Notes: generated from the sequence alone by a model not told the origin. Positions 7,437 through 15,055 are shown, numbered from the stretch's first letter. The stretch: DNA of 18,212 bases from Moraxellaceae bacterium UBA2477 (GCA_002342025.1 DDPD01000043.1:1-18212); one strand, 5' to 3'. Program-made: numbers and translations.

Positions 7437-8398
7437 CCACATTAGCCATTACCGGCGTCGGCGGCTTCATTGGATTGCGTATGGCCGAACGTGCTCTGGC
7501 GCTGGGCTGGAACGTTCAGGGCATGGATCATTCGTTGCTCGCGGCGGAGCGCGCACATGCGTTAGGCATCCAAGTCACGGTAGGCGACATCAACGATGAA
7601 GCCACACTTCAAACGGCCTTTGCCGGGGCCGATGTGGTTTTTCATACCGCGGCCATTGTGGAGGAAGACGGTCCCCGTGAGGCTTATGAGCGGGTGAATG
7701 TGGAAGGCACGCGCAATGTCTGCCGGGTAGCGCAGTCGCAGGGCGTGAAGCAATTGGTGCATTTATCTTCGGTCATGGTCTATGGCTTTGACTATCCCGC
7801 CGATGTCAGTGAAGACGGCCCTTTAAATGGCCAAGGCAATGTGTACAACGACACCAAGTTGGCCAGCGAGCAAGTTGCCCTGACGTTTAACACCGCCGAT
7901 TTTGCGGTGATCGTGATAAGGCCCGGCGATGTCTATGGCGCAGGCAGCGTACCTTGGGTGCAGCGTCCCATCGACTTGATTCGGCGGGGGCTGTTCGTGT
8001 TGCCGGATTTCGGACGCGGGGTGATCAATCACGTACACGTCGACAACCTGCTCGATGGCATTTTTCTCGCCCTCGAAAAAGCGCAGGGCGGCTCCGTGTT
8101 CACCCTCAGTGACGGGGTGGCCACACCCTGCCATGCCTTCTTTGCCTATCACGCTAAAATGGCGGGCAAAAAACGTGTGCCGGCACTGCCCGCTTGGGCG
8201 CTTAACGCCTTTTTGACGGCCAGTGCGCCTGCGCTCAAGCTGCTCGGCCAAAAACCGTTGGCCAGCCCCGCTGCCATGAAGTTTCTTTTAAGACGCCATC
8301 GTTACAGTATTGCCAAAGCTCAGCGTGAACTGGGCTATACCCCGAAAATTTCACTCGCCGATGGCATGGCGGACATTGCTCGGAGCCAAACAACATGA
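7433..8398 (+). CDS. Extended-SDR NAD-dependent epimerase/dehydratase (3-beta-HSD-like)
   Basis: This 321-residue protein is an extended SDR: nucleotide-binding TGVGGFIG at 7-14, HTAA at 71-74 on the fourth strand, HLSSVMVYG at 110-118 supplying Ser112/Ser113, and a catalytic Tyr138-x3-Lys142 in YNDTK. IRPGDVYG at 162-169 and the INHVHVDNL segment at 198-206 match the 3-beta-hydroxysteroid dehydrogenase/isomerase and NAD-dependent epimerase branch. Such enzymes act in the cytoplasm or at the membrane face on sterol-like alcohols, sugar nucleotides or similar; the sequence does not decide. It overlaps the TetR gene at its start and the membrane-protein gene at its end (ATGA both times), with AGGA nine bases before the ATG. 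The neighbouring SDR and OYE genes favour a lipid or steroid-like substrate over a sugar (inference). Confidence 0.9.
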   Translation: MTTLAITGVGGFIGLRMAERALALGWNVQGMDHSLLAAERAHALGIQVTVGDINDEATLQTAFAGADVVFHTAAIVEEDGPREAYERVNVEGTRNVCRVAQSQGVKQLVHLSSVMVYGFDYPADVSEDGPLNGQGNVYNDTKLASEQVALTFNTADFAVIVIRPGDVYGAGSVPWVQRPIDLIRRGLFVLPDFGRGVINHVHVDNLLDGIFLALEKAQGGSVFTLSDGVATPCHAFFAYHAKMAGKKRVPALPAWALNAFLTASAPALKLLGQKPLASPAAMKFLLRRHRYSIAKAQRELGYTPKISLADGMADIARSQTT

Positions 8399-9051
8399 CC
8401 ACTGTCAGCCATCGTGGTGTGCAGGATGCCCTGCGCTTTCACCTCGCATTTTTTGCCCTGGCCATCCCCATTGCGTTGCTGTCGCAAGGCGCCACCTTGG
8501 GCTGGGCCATTTTGCTTTTGGCCGCGGCCTACAACTTAGCCTTGCCACTCATGTGCTATTGGCGAGGGCATCGCCAAGGCCTGAATCTCTGGCTGTTTCT
8601 ACTGCCCTTATCTGTCGCCTTGCCCTGTGCAGACTGGATGCTGGTGAAACAGATGGGTACGCTCACCTTCCCAGATCACGGTATCTATCGCCTCGGCGGT
8701 GCCGTTCCGATCTACTTCATGGGCTTGTGGATCATGCTGCTCTGGCCGCTGTGCTGGCTGGCCCAAGCCACCCGTTTTCCCTACAGCGTTAGTGCTCTGG
8801 GTGGCTTAGCAGCCTTCTTGACCTGGGAATGGGCAGCTCGCCCAATGAATTTATGGCATGCCCAACACGTTGAACAAATCGCTGGCTTTGCGCTCTACCC
8901 CCTCATTCCAGAGATGCTTCTGGTCTTGGCCGCCCTCTGGATGTGGCGCCAGCACGGTCGTTCAGCATTGCCCGTGCGGATTTTCTGCGCCCTTAGCGTG
9001 GCGATTTTTTATGCCGGCGCACTGTCTCTCGCGCTACTTTGGATAGGCTAA
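8395..9051 (+). CDS. Multi-pass membrane protein of unknown function
   Basis: I do not recognise this 218-residue protein. It is very hydrophobic and Trp/Leu-rich, with about seven predicted membrane segments near residues 14-32, 35-55, 64-80, 103-122, 131-147, 163-184 and 193-216. Polar positions that could be functional lie in loops: CADWM at 78-82, FPDHGIYRLGG at 92-102, and WEWAARPMNLWHAQH at about 143-157, which places Glu, Arg and two His close together. It has no signal-peptide cleavage motif. Its start overlaps the stop of the epimerase-like gene (ATGA), with CGGAG nine bases upstream, so it is part of the TetR operon; the OYE-family gene follows after 38 bases. The context suggests a membrane partner of the redox enzymes, such as a transporter or a membrane-bound isomerase, but nothing in the sequence proves either. 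Confidence 0.85.
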   Translation: MTTVSHRGVQDALRFHLAFFALAIPIALLSQGATLGWAILLLAAAYNLALPLMCYWRGHRQGLNLWLFLLPLSVALPCADWMLVKQMGTLTFPDHGIYRLGGAVPIYFMGLWIMLLWPLCWLAQATRFPYSVSALGGLAAFLTWEWAARPMNLWHAQHVEQIAGFALYPLIPEMLLVLAALWMWRQHGRSALPVRIFCALSVAIFYAGALSLALLWIG

Positions 9052-9089
9052 GGCCTTCAACATTTCCACTCAATTTTAGGCTGTTCACC

Positions 9090-10400
9090 ATGACTCACGA
9101 CCTACTTGCACAACCCTTTACCCTGCCCTGCGGTGTCACGCTTCCAAACCGTCTGGCTAAAGCCGCCATGACCGAAGGCCTGGCCGATGCCCAGCAACGC
9201 GCCACCGAGCGTTTGAATTCTCTCTATCGCCGCTGGTCCGAAGGCGGCTCAGGGTTGCTCATAACCGGTAATGTGCAGGTGGATCGTGAGGTCCTGGAGC
9301 GACCAGGCAATGTGGTGATTACGTTAGAGACCGAGCAAGACAGCGTGGCCATGGCACGACTGCAGGCTTGGGCCAAGGCAGGCACCGTTAACGGCAACCA
9401 ATTGTGGATGCAGATCAATCACGCCGGTCGTCAATCGCCGCGCTATGTCACCCGCCAGCCTGTTGCGCCATCTGCCGTTAAACTCGATCTCGTGGGCAAC
9501 TACGCCTCACCTCGAGCACTCACCGAAGCAGAAATTCTCGGCCTCATTCAGCGCTATGCCCATGCCGCTCGCGTCGCGCAGAAAACGGGCTTTACTGGCG
9601 TGCAAATTCATTCGGCGCACGGCTACTTGCTGTCGTCCTTTTTATCGCCCATCACCAATCAACGCACCGATGCTTGGGGCGGCTCTTTAGCCAATCGCGC
9701 CCGCTTTCTGCTCGAAACGGTACGTGCCACACGGGCGGCTGTCGGCCCCCATTACCCCGTTGCGATCAAGCTCAATTCAGATGACTTCCGCCAAGGGGGT
9801 TTCTCTCACGAAGAATGCCTACAGGTCGTGGCCTGGCTGAATGACTTGCAGGTGGATCTGTTAGAAATTTCTGGCGGCACCTACGAGCAGCCCAAGCTGC
9901 TGGGCCACACCGGACGCAGCGACTCCATCAAAACGGAAACGGTGGCGGTTCGCACTAGCACACGCCAACGCGAGGCCTACTTCCTTGAATACGCTGCGGC
10001 GATTCGCCAAGTCGCCACCATGCCCTTGATGGTCACGGGCGGCTTCCGCAGCCGAGAGGCCATGGAGCAGGCACTGCAAGCCGGCGACTGCGATGTCATC
10101 GGTCTGGGACGACCGCTCTGCACCTACCCCAACACCGTCAACGACTTACTCAGCGGGAAAATTGATCGCGTGGCAACGTATGAGCACACCCTACGCTTGG
10201 CTGCCAAAGGGCTGTTTTCACCCGCGAGCCCGGTGCTGCCCCTCAAGCTCATTAATGTGATTGGTGGCCAAGCCTGGTACTACCAACAAATATTCCGCTT
10301 GGCTGATGGCCTGGAAGCCGACCCCAAGATGGGTTTACTTCGCGCACTCACCGCCTACTACAGCGATGAATTACGCCAAGCGTGGCGCATTCGTCACTAA
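9090..10400 (+). CDS. NADH:flavin oxidoreductase, Old Yellow Enzyme family
   Basis: From the ATG at 9090 the protein has 436 residues and begins MTHDLLAQPFTLPCG, the normal family N-terminus; the frame is open to a TTG at 9039, but that would overlap the preceding gene and add 17 unrelated residues. The FMN barrel is complete: NRLAKAAMTEG at 20-30, MQINHAGRQ at 107-115, the active-site block IHSAHGYLLSSFLSP at 173-187 with His174 and His177, DAWGGSLANRARF at 194-206, TGGF at 316-319 and GLGRP at 338-342. About 60 extra residues follow the barrel, but there is no iron-sulfur Cys cluster, so it is not a full 2,4-dienoyl-CoA reductase. It should reduce activated C=C bonds with NAD(P)H. It is the last gene of the TetR operon, 38 bases after the membrane-protein gene, and a structured spacer follows. 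Confidence 0.92.
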   Translation: MTHDLLAQPFTLPCGVTLPNRLAKAAMTEGLADAQQRATERLNSLYRRWSEGGSGLLITGNVQVDREVLERPGNVVITLETEQDSVAMARLQAWAKAGTVNGNQLWMQINHAGRQSPRYVTRQPVAPSAVKLDLVGNYASPRALTEAEILGLIQRYAHAARVAQKTGFTGVQIHSAHGYLLSSFLSPITNQRTDAWGGSLANRARFLLETVRATRAAVGPHYPVAIKLNSDDFRQGGFSHEECLQVVAWLNDLQVDLLEISGGTYEQPKLLGHTGRSDSIKTETVAVRTSTRQREAYFLEYAAAIRQVATMPLMVTGGFRSREAMEQALQAGDCDVIGLGRPLCTYPNTVNDLLSGKIDRVATYEHTLRLAAKGLFSPASPVLPLKLINVIGGQAWYYQQIFRLADGLEADPKMGLLRALTAYYSDELRQAWRIRH

Positions 10401-10480
10401 GCCATAGATCGTTGCGGCTCGCGTTTGTCCTAGCGCGAGCCCACGACCAAGGTCGCTACACTTAGCGCATCTCATGGCTT
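10399..10480. repeat. Three-way-junction-like inverted repeats between OYE and renalase-like genes
   Basis: AAGCCAT (10399-10405, using the last two bases of the OYE stop) pairs with ATGGCTT (10474-10480). Inside are two perfect hairpins: GGCTCGCG/CGCGAGCC (10416-10423 with 10434-10441, ten-base loop) and CGACC-AA-GGTCG (10444-10455). The 3' outer arm directly precedes GAAGGG (10481-10486), the likely but distantly placed ribosome-binding site of the next gene. There is no T-tract. It could end or stabilise the OYE message, or act as a leader for the renalase-like gene. Confidence 0.45.
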
Positions 10481-10498
10481 GAAGGGTTAGCACGCGAC

Positions 10499-11509
10499 AT
10501 GACTGCCGTAAAAAAAATTGCCGTGATTGGCGCGGGCATTGCCGGACTGTCCTGCGCTCAACGCTTACAGGCTGCCGGCCACCACGTCACTGTGTTCGAA
10601 AAGAGCCGTGGCGCTGCCGGTCGTATGAGCACGAAGCGTGGCGAAACTGAACATGGCAACGCTTGGCAATGTGATACCGGCGCGCAGTACTTCACCGCAC
10701 GCGATCCCCGTTTTCATGCTGAGGTTCAGCGCTGGGTAAGTCTGGGCGTGGCTGCCGCGTGGGATCCTGAACTGCGAGTATTTGGCTCCTTGCCAGAGGC
10801 ATCGGAATCAAGCGCCAGCCAGGCTAAGCCACAGCGCTTTGTCGGTACTCCGCGCATGACAGCGCCCGCTCGCCACTTGGCCGCGACACTAAACGTGCAA
10901 AGCCAAACCACCATTCAAGCGTTAAAGAAGCACGAAGGGCAGTGGCAACTCCGCAGCGCCGAGCACGATTGGCTTGACGCCAGCTACGATGCCGTTGTGG
11001 TGGCCGTTCCTGCACCACAAGCCCACCCCCTGCTTCGCCCAATTCATATTGGCTTAGCCGAGCTGGCTAGCACTGCGCCGATGCGCGGCAGCTGGGCGCT
11101 CATGTTGCGCTATCACGAGCCCATGAAGCTGGCCTTCCAAGCCGCGTTTGTTAACCACGGCCCCTTACGCTGGGTGGCGGAAGACAGCCATAAGCCGGGG
11201 CGAAACGGCCAACACTGTTGGTTGCTTCATGCCAGCGCGGAATGGAGTGAGGCCCACATTGAAGCCACCAGTGACGCAGTGGCCGCGCCACTTATTGCGG
11301 CATTTATCAGTCTGGGTGGACGCACGCCAGATGCTTGGAGCGCGCATCGTTGGCGCTACGCCGACACCGCTCAACCCTTGAATGCGGGTGCGGTGTGGGA
11401 AGCACAGGCAGGGCTAGGGCTGTGTGGGGATTGGCTCAATGGAGGCAAGGTAGAAGGTGCCTGGCTGAGTGGCCAAAGTCTGGCAGAGCAAATCCTCACC
11501 GCGACTTAA
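10499..11509 (+). CDS. Renalase-like FAD/NAD(P)-dependent oxidoreductase
   Basis: This 336-residue flavoprotein begins with the FAD-binding GAGIAG at 11-16, the acidic residue Glu34 at the end of the second strand (VFEKS), and the AAGRMSTKR block at 39-47, the arrangement seen in renalase and related amine-oxidase-fold proteins. The C-terminus carries the second FAD contact, GLCGDWLNGGKVEGAWLSG, where CGDW and EGAWLSG are typical. Length (about 330) also fits bacterial renalase-like proteins, which are known to oxidise misreduced dihydro-NAD(P) isomers; that activity here is by analogy only. It is cytosolic, with no signal peptide. GAAGGG lies about a dozen bases upstream of the ATG. Its TAA overlaps the stop codon of the opposite FKBP gene. 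Confidence 0.85.
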   Translation: MTAVKKIAVIGAGIAGLSCAQRLQAAGHHVTVFEKSRGAAGRMSTKRGETEHGNAWQCDTGAQYFTARDPRFHAEVQRWVSLGVAAAWDPELRVFGSLPEASESSASQAKPQRFVGTPRMTAPARHLAATLNVQSQTTIQALKKHEGQWQLRSAEHDWLDASYDAVVVAVPAPQAHPLLRPIHIGLAELASTAPMRGSWALMLRYHEPMKLAFQAAFVNHGPLRWVAEDSHKPGRNGQHCWLLHASAEWSEAHIEATSDAVAAPLIAAFISLGGRTPDAWSAHRWRYADTAQPLNAGAVWEAQAGLGLCGDWLNGGKVEGAWLSGQSLAEQILTAT

Positions 11510-11847
11510 TCGTCGCGCGTGAGGACTTCGAGTAGCTCAATTTCAAAATTCAACGGGCTGTTGGGCTTGATGTGTGCGCCCACTTGGCGCTCGCCATAAG
11601 CCAATTGCGCGGGCACATGCAATTGACGCTTGCCGCCCACTTTCATGCCCATCAAACCTAAGTCCCAACCTTTAATAACGCGACCCGATCCAATCACGCA
11701 TTGAAACGGCTGGCCGCGGGACCACGATGAGTCAAACTCGGTGCCATCGATTAAAGTGCCTCGGTAATGCGCGCGGATCAGCGCGCCTTTCACCACGGCC
11801 TTACCCTCGCCCAGCACCAGATCCACTACCTGTAACTCATCGCTCAT
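11506..11847 (-). CDS. FKBP-type peptidyl-prolyl cis-trans isomerase, cytosolic
   Basis: From the ATG at 11847 the protein has 113 residues and is a bare FKBP domain. Its pocket matches human FKBP12 position by position with an offset of two: Tyr28, Phe38, Asp39, Phe48, Val57, Ile58, Trp61, Tyr84 and Phe101. It should be an active prolyl isomerase binding FK506-like ligands. It has no signal peptide, no dimerisation arm and no insert-in-flap chaperone domain, so it is a minimal cytosolic form. AGGAG lies eight bases before this ATG and five before the in-frame GTG at 11850, so the ATG is preferred. The gene follows the DUF4359-like gene by 15 bases on the same strand. Its stop overlaps that of the converging renalase-like gene in a shared TTAA. 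Confidence 0.93.
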   Translation of the reverse strand: MSDELQVVDLVLGEGKAVVKGALIRAHYRGTLIDGTEFDSSWSRGQPFQCVIGSGRVIKGWDLGLMGMKVGGKRQLHVPAQLAYGERQVGAHIKPNSPLNFEIELLEVLTRDD

Positions 11848-11862
11848 CACGTATTCTCCTAC

Positions 11863-12126
11863 TTAATCAACCACATAAACTACGCCAAACGCGCCGATTG
11901 AAGCCGTTTTATCGCCTACCGTTGTGTACGAAGCCAAGCCAACGCTATGGTACTTCGACACGAACGAGGTCAACTGGCCCAGCCCCAAGAGTCCTTCCAC
12001 CGGACTGCGCTCGGACACCACGACCTTAATTTTTTCACGATGCTGATCGGCAGATGGGTTAAGCACAAAGGCACCAACAACGCCCGTGGCCAATAGAATG
12101 ACGGGTAAAAATCGTGTTTTAGACAT
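11863..12126 (-). CDS. Small single-helix protein, resembling DUF4359 proteins
   Basis: From the ATG at 12126 this is an 87-residue protein starting MSKTRFLPVILLATG. One hydrophobic segment at about residues 6-22 is followed by NPSADQHREKIK and a C-terminal part, residues 50-87, rich in Ser, Thr and Val ending in GAFGVVYVVD. The NPS-x-x-x-H pattern just after a single helix and the SYTTVGDKTASIGAFG stretch look like the DUF4359 family, whose function is unknown; I am moderately sure of that match. The helix is more likely an uncleaved N-terminal anchor than a signal peptide, because no A-x-A site is visible, so most of the protein would face the periplasm. The frame is open to 12165, but that longer start adds 13 atypical residues. 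The FKBP gene follows 15 bases downstream. Confidence 0.7.
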   Translation of the reverse strand: MSKTRFLPVILLATGVVGAFVLNPSADQHREKIKVVVSERSPVEGLLGLGQLTSFVSKYHSVGLASYTTVGDKTASIGAFGVVYVVD

Positions 12127-12273
12127 GCTGACATACTCAAAATGAATGATATGTAACCTAGGCACTATACGTCCTATGGCAAATTGCGGCTTACTTTCCG
12201 TGTCAAGTCTTGCTCAATTCAATTCTGCCCTGTAGCGTGACCACTCAGTCAAATTCATTGGAGTTGCCACACC

Positions 12274-13488
12274 ATGTCCGCACTAGCTAACCGCCTAAAG
12301 GCTCTCCCAAAACTCAGCGCCATCTGGGCCATCGGTAAAGTGTTGGCAGTACCACGGCCTCTGGTGTTGTTCGGTGAAGGCTCGGCTGTGCGTCTGTGTC
12401 ATAGCATCGCCGACCAAGGGCATAAGCGCGTTCTCGTCATTACGGATGATGTTTTAGCCAAGCTGGGTACGATTGACCCATTGGTTGCCGCCCTCAATGC
12501 GCGAGGCGTTATCACCGAAATTTTTACCGGCGTTCGACCAGACCCGACCTTTGAAATTGTGGAAGCAGGACTGCAAGCCTGCCAGCAGGCACGTGCAGAT
12601 GCCCTCCTGGTGATTGGCGGCGGCTCGGCCATTGATGCCGGAAAAGTCATCGCCCTCGCAGCCACCACGGGTAAAACGCCTCAACAATTGGTGGGCGTAC
12701 TGAAAGGTCGGCAACCCGCTCTGCCCTTCTTTGTAGTGCCCTCCACCTCTGGCACCGGCTCTGAGGCCAGTGTGGCCGCCGTCATTTCAGACAGCAGCAC
12801 GCATGTGAAAGCCTTGGTGGTGGATCCTGGTTTAGTGCCCCTGGCTGCAGCGCTGGACCCGCTCATCACACAAGGCATGCCAGCTTCGGTGACAGCAGAA
12901 ACAGGGATTGATGCCCTCACCCATGCCCTCGAGGGCTGGATGAGCCTGTTTGCCAACGCGCAAACCGATGGCTACAACCGAACGGCGGTTCGCCTGATTT
13001 TGAATAACCTAGAAACCGCTTGCAGCGAACCTAACAACCTTGCAGCTCGTGACGCGATGGCACTGGGCTCTCATTATGCTGGCCTGTGCCTGAGCACGTC
13101 GGCGGTGGGTTATGTGCATGCCATTGCCCATCAACTCGGCGCTCGATACGGCGTGCCGCATGGTCGTGCGAATGCCATGGTATTACCGCATGTGTTGGCG
13201 TTTAACCAACCGGCTTGCCTGAAGAAGCTCGCCAGTTTGTCTCGCGATCTTGAGCTAGCACCTGCCGGTGCGACCGATACCGTCGCAGCCAACGCACTGT
13301 CTACACGGGTCAGCGACTTACTTGCGCGTTTGCCGATACGCCGCAGCGGCAGCATGATTCAACGCAGTGATTACGCGCGCATGGCCACCGACGCGCTGAC
13401 CGAAGCCCATGGCATGTATGCCGTGCCGCGCTACATGGATGAGCAGGATGTGTATCGTGTTTTGGATGGGGTGGCCGCTAGCGCCTAA
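12274..13488 (+). CDS. Iron-containing (group III) alcohol dehydrogenase
   Basis: This 404-residue protein has the complete Fe-ADH pattern. The NAD(P)-binding region carries GGGSAIDAGK at 115-124 and PSTSGTGSEAS at 156-166. The metal ligands are Asp213 and His217 in TAETGIDALTHALEGW, His282 in GYVHAIAHQLG and His296 in GVPHG. It should interconvert primary alcohols and aldehydes or similar in the cytoplasm using NAD(P)H; the natural substrate is unknown. GGAG lies ten bases before the ATG. The first 25 residues (KALPKLSAIWAIGKVLAVPR) form a short helical extension in front of the usual start of the domain. It is divergent from the DUF4359-like gene across 147 bases in which I see no convincing promoter pair, and converges on the TspO gene with overlapping stops. 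Confidence 0.93.
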   Translation: MSALANRLKALPKLSAIWAIGKVLAVPRPLVLFGEGSAVRLCHSIADQGHKRVLVITDDVLAKLGTIDPLVAALNARGVITEIFTGVRPDPTFEIVEAGLQACQQARADALLVIGGGSAIDAGKVIALAATTGKTPQQLVGVLKGRQPALPFFVVPSTSGTGSEASVAAVISDSSTHVKALVVDPGLVPLAAALDPLITQGMPASVTAETGIDALTHALEGWMSLFANAQTDGYNRTAVRLILNNLETACSEPNNLAARDAMALGSHYAGLCLSTSAVGYVHAIAHQLGARYGVPHGRANAMVLPHVLAFNQPACLKKLASLSRDLELAPAGATDTVAANALSTRVSDLLARLPIRRSGSMIQRSDYARMATDALTEAHGMYAVPRYMDEQDVYRVLDGVAASA

Positions 13489-13979
13489 AGTGCGAGCGGA
13501 TTCAACTGCAACAAGGAAAAATTCAGTGCTGCTGCAAAGCTGACCCAGGCTAAGTACGGCAGCAGCAATAGCGCCGCCACACGATGAATAGCCCAGAAGC
13601 GGTTGATGGTGATGGCAATTAAGCTCCAAAGCAGGGCAATTTCCACCAACGCCCACTCGCCCTGCTGCCAAGCAAAAAACAACCACGTCCACAGCGCATT
13701 AAACGCCAGCTGAACGCCATACACGGTCAGTGCCGGGCGCACTTGAGTGTCTGCACGACGACGCCAAATAAGCCAGGCAGCCACGGCCATTAAGATGAAT
13801 AAAGTTGTCCACACCGGGCCGAATAACCAGCCCGGTGGTGCCCAGCTCGGCTGCACGAGTTGACCGTAAAAATCCTTGGCCGACACCGAGGCGACAGCGC
13901 CCACGCCCGCCGTAACAAAACTCAAAACAAGGAAAGCAGCTAAGGCCAGCAGGTCGCGTAGGCGTGATGGGTGAGTCAT
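13485..13979 (-). CDS. tspO: TspO/MBR-family tryptophan-rich sensory protein
   Basis: From the ATG at 13979 this is a 164-residue membrane protein of normal TspO size with five predicted membrane helices. Typical blocks are QPSWAPPGWLFGPVWTTLF at about 43-61, FNALWTWLFFAW in the third helix region and the ligand-site helix PYLAWVSFAAALN near residues 141-153. TspO proteins bind porphyrins and cholesterol-like ligands and are linked to stress and tetrapyrrole control. AAGGA seven bases before this ATG fixes the start; the longer frame to 14051 would run into the 3' end of the RlmN-like gene. It lies 26 bases after that gene on the same strand, so both are likely co-transcribed. Its TAG overlaps the TAA of the opposite Fe-ADH gene. 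Confidence 0.93.
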   Translation of the reverse strand: MTHPSRLRDLLALAAFLVLSFVTAGVGAVASVSAKDFYGQLVQPSWAPPGWLFGPVWTTLFILMAVAAWLIWRRRADTQVRPALTVYGVQLAFNALWTWLFFAWQQGEWALVEIALLWSLIAITINRFWAIHRVAALLLLPYLAWVSFAAALNFSLLQLNPLAL

Positions 13980-14005
13980 CTTAATTTCCTTAACTAGCAG
14001 TAGAC

Positions 14006-15055
14006 TTAAGTGGACGTGAAGAAGACGGAGCGCGCGCGAAGCTGACCACAACCGCCGGCTACATCTTGCCCTGCACTATTTCGCACGCGACTCAGTACCC
14101 CGCGATGATTGAGCTCGCGCACGATCTCCACCGTACGCTCATCATCGGGTCGTTGCCACGCTTCACCGGGCATACCCTCTGCCTCGGCGGCATTAAAGGG
14201 GATTAAATTGAGCACGGCATATTTGCCCTTCACTAAAGACACAATGGCATCGACTTCGTCCTGACCATCGTTCACGCCCTTGAGCAAGGTCCATTGCAGC
14301 TGAATGGGGTAGCCCACCCATCGGGCATAGGCCTCGCCCAGCTCCAGCAGCTCATCCGGCGCAATCTTCGGCGCTTTCGGCAACAGATATTCACGCAGAT
14401 CGGCCTTGGTGGTGTGCAGCGACAAGGCCAGCGCCGGCTTCACGCGCAGCTCGGGCAGGCGTTCGAATACGCGCCTATCGCCAACGGTGGAAAACACCAG
14501 ATTTTTGTGGCCAATGCCGCCCAGCGTACCAAGGATGTCAATGGCCTCGAGCACGTTATCGAGGTTGTGCGCCGGCTCGCCCATGCCCATGAACACGACC
14601 TTTTTCACCGACCGTCGCCGTCGCGCCTGCACCACCTGCGCAACGATCTCCAGGCTGCTGACTTGGCGCAGTAAGCCGCTCTTGCCGGTCATGCAAAATC
14701 GACAAGCTACCGCGCAACCCACCTGCGACGAGACACAAACGCCATCGCGCGGCAGCAGCACGGTCTCCACCATCTGGCCATCGGGGATATCCACCAGAAG
14801 GCGTGATGAGCCATCGGCACCGGGATGCTCGGAGCGCACACGCGCCAGTGCATCGAGGTCGGCACTGAGTTGCGGCAGGCCGGCACGCACCGACTTGGGC
14901 AGGAAATCGTCGGTGGGCTGATGCCGTCGGCCCGTATCCAGCGGCTGGCCTTTTAGCCAAGCACGGATCACCACATCGCGATGAATGGGGCGAGCGCCAA
15001 GGTCGGCGAAGCGTTGATATAGGTCAGAGAGGCGCATAGGCGCGGAGGTTACCAT
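14006..15055 (-). CDS. RlmN/Cfr-family radical SAM RNA methyltransferase, divergent form
   Basis: This 349-residue protein holds every key residue of the RlmN/Cfr group. Cys114, Cys118 and Cys121 in CAVACRFC bind the 4Fe-4S cluster; Cys107, seven residues before the first, matches E. coli RlmN Cys118; Cys336 in GGCGQL matches the methyl-carrying Cys355. GMGEP at 157-161 binds SAM, and NSAGQDVAGGCGQLR is the C-terminal signature. The family methylates C2 (RlmN) or C8 (Cfr) of adenosine, in 23S rRNA and for RlmN some tRNAs. It is shorter than E. coli RlmN (384) and its N-terminal region differs, so it may be a paralogue rather than the housekeeping enzyme. The usual rlmN neighbours (ndk, pilus and isoprenoid genes) are absent; TspO is downstream. 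The start is uncertain: ATG 15055 or 15037, neither with a strong ribosome-binding site. Confidence 0.88.
   Translation of the reverse strand: MVTSAPMRLSDLYQRFADLGARPIHRDVVIRAWLKGQPLDTGRRHQPTDDFLPKSVRAGLPQLSADLDALARVRSEHPGADGSSRLLVDIPDGQMVETVLLPRDGVCVSSQVGCAVACRFCMTGKSGLLRQVSSLEIVAQVVQARRRRSVKKVVFMGMGEPAHNLDNVLEAIDILGTLGGIGHKNLVFSTVGDRRVFERLPELRVKPALALSLHTTKADLREYLLPKAPKIAPDELLELGEAYARWVGYPIQLQWTLLKGVNDGQDEVDAIVSLVKGKYAVLNLIPFNAAEAEGMPGEAWQRPDDERTVEIVRELNHRGVLSRVRNSAGQDVAGGCGQLRARSVFFTST

Noticed and set aside
9039..9089. TTG start giving an OYE protein 17 residues longer
   Set aside because: It would overlap the membrane-protein gene and adds residues unlike the family N-terminus; ATG 9090 gives the normal start.
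12201..12212. TGTCAAGTCTTG upstream of Fe-ADH, as a second copy of the TetR operator or a TTGACA promoter
   Set aside because: The CAAG/CTTG half-sites have one base between them instead of four, and no -10 box lies at the right distance from the minus-strand TTGACA.
13980..14051. Longer TspO start inside the RlmN-like gene
   Set aside because: ATG 13979 has AAGGA seven bases upstream and gives the normal TspO length.
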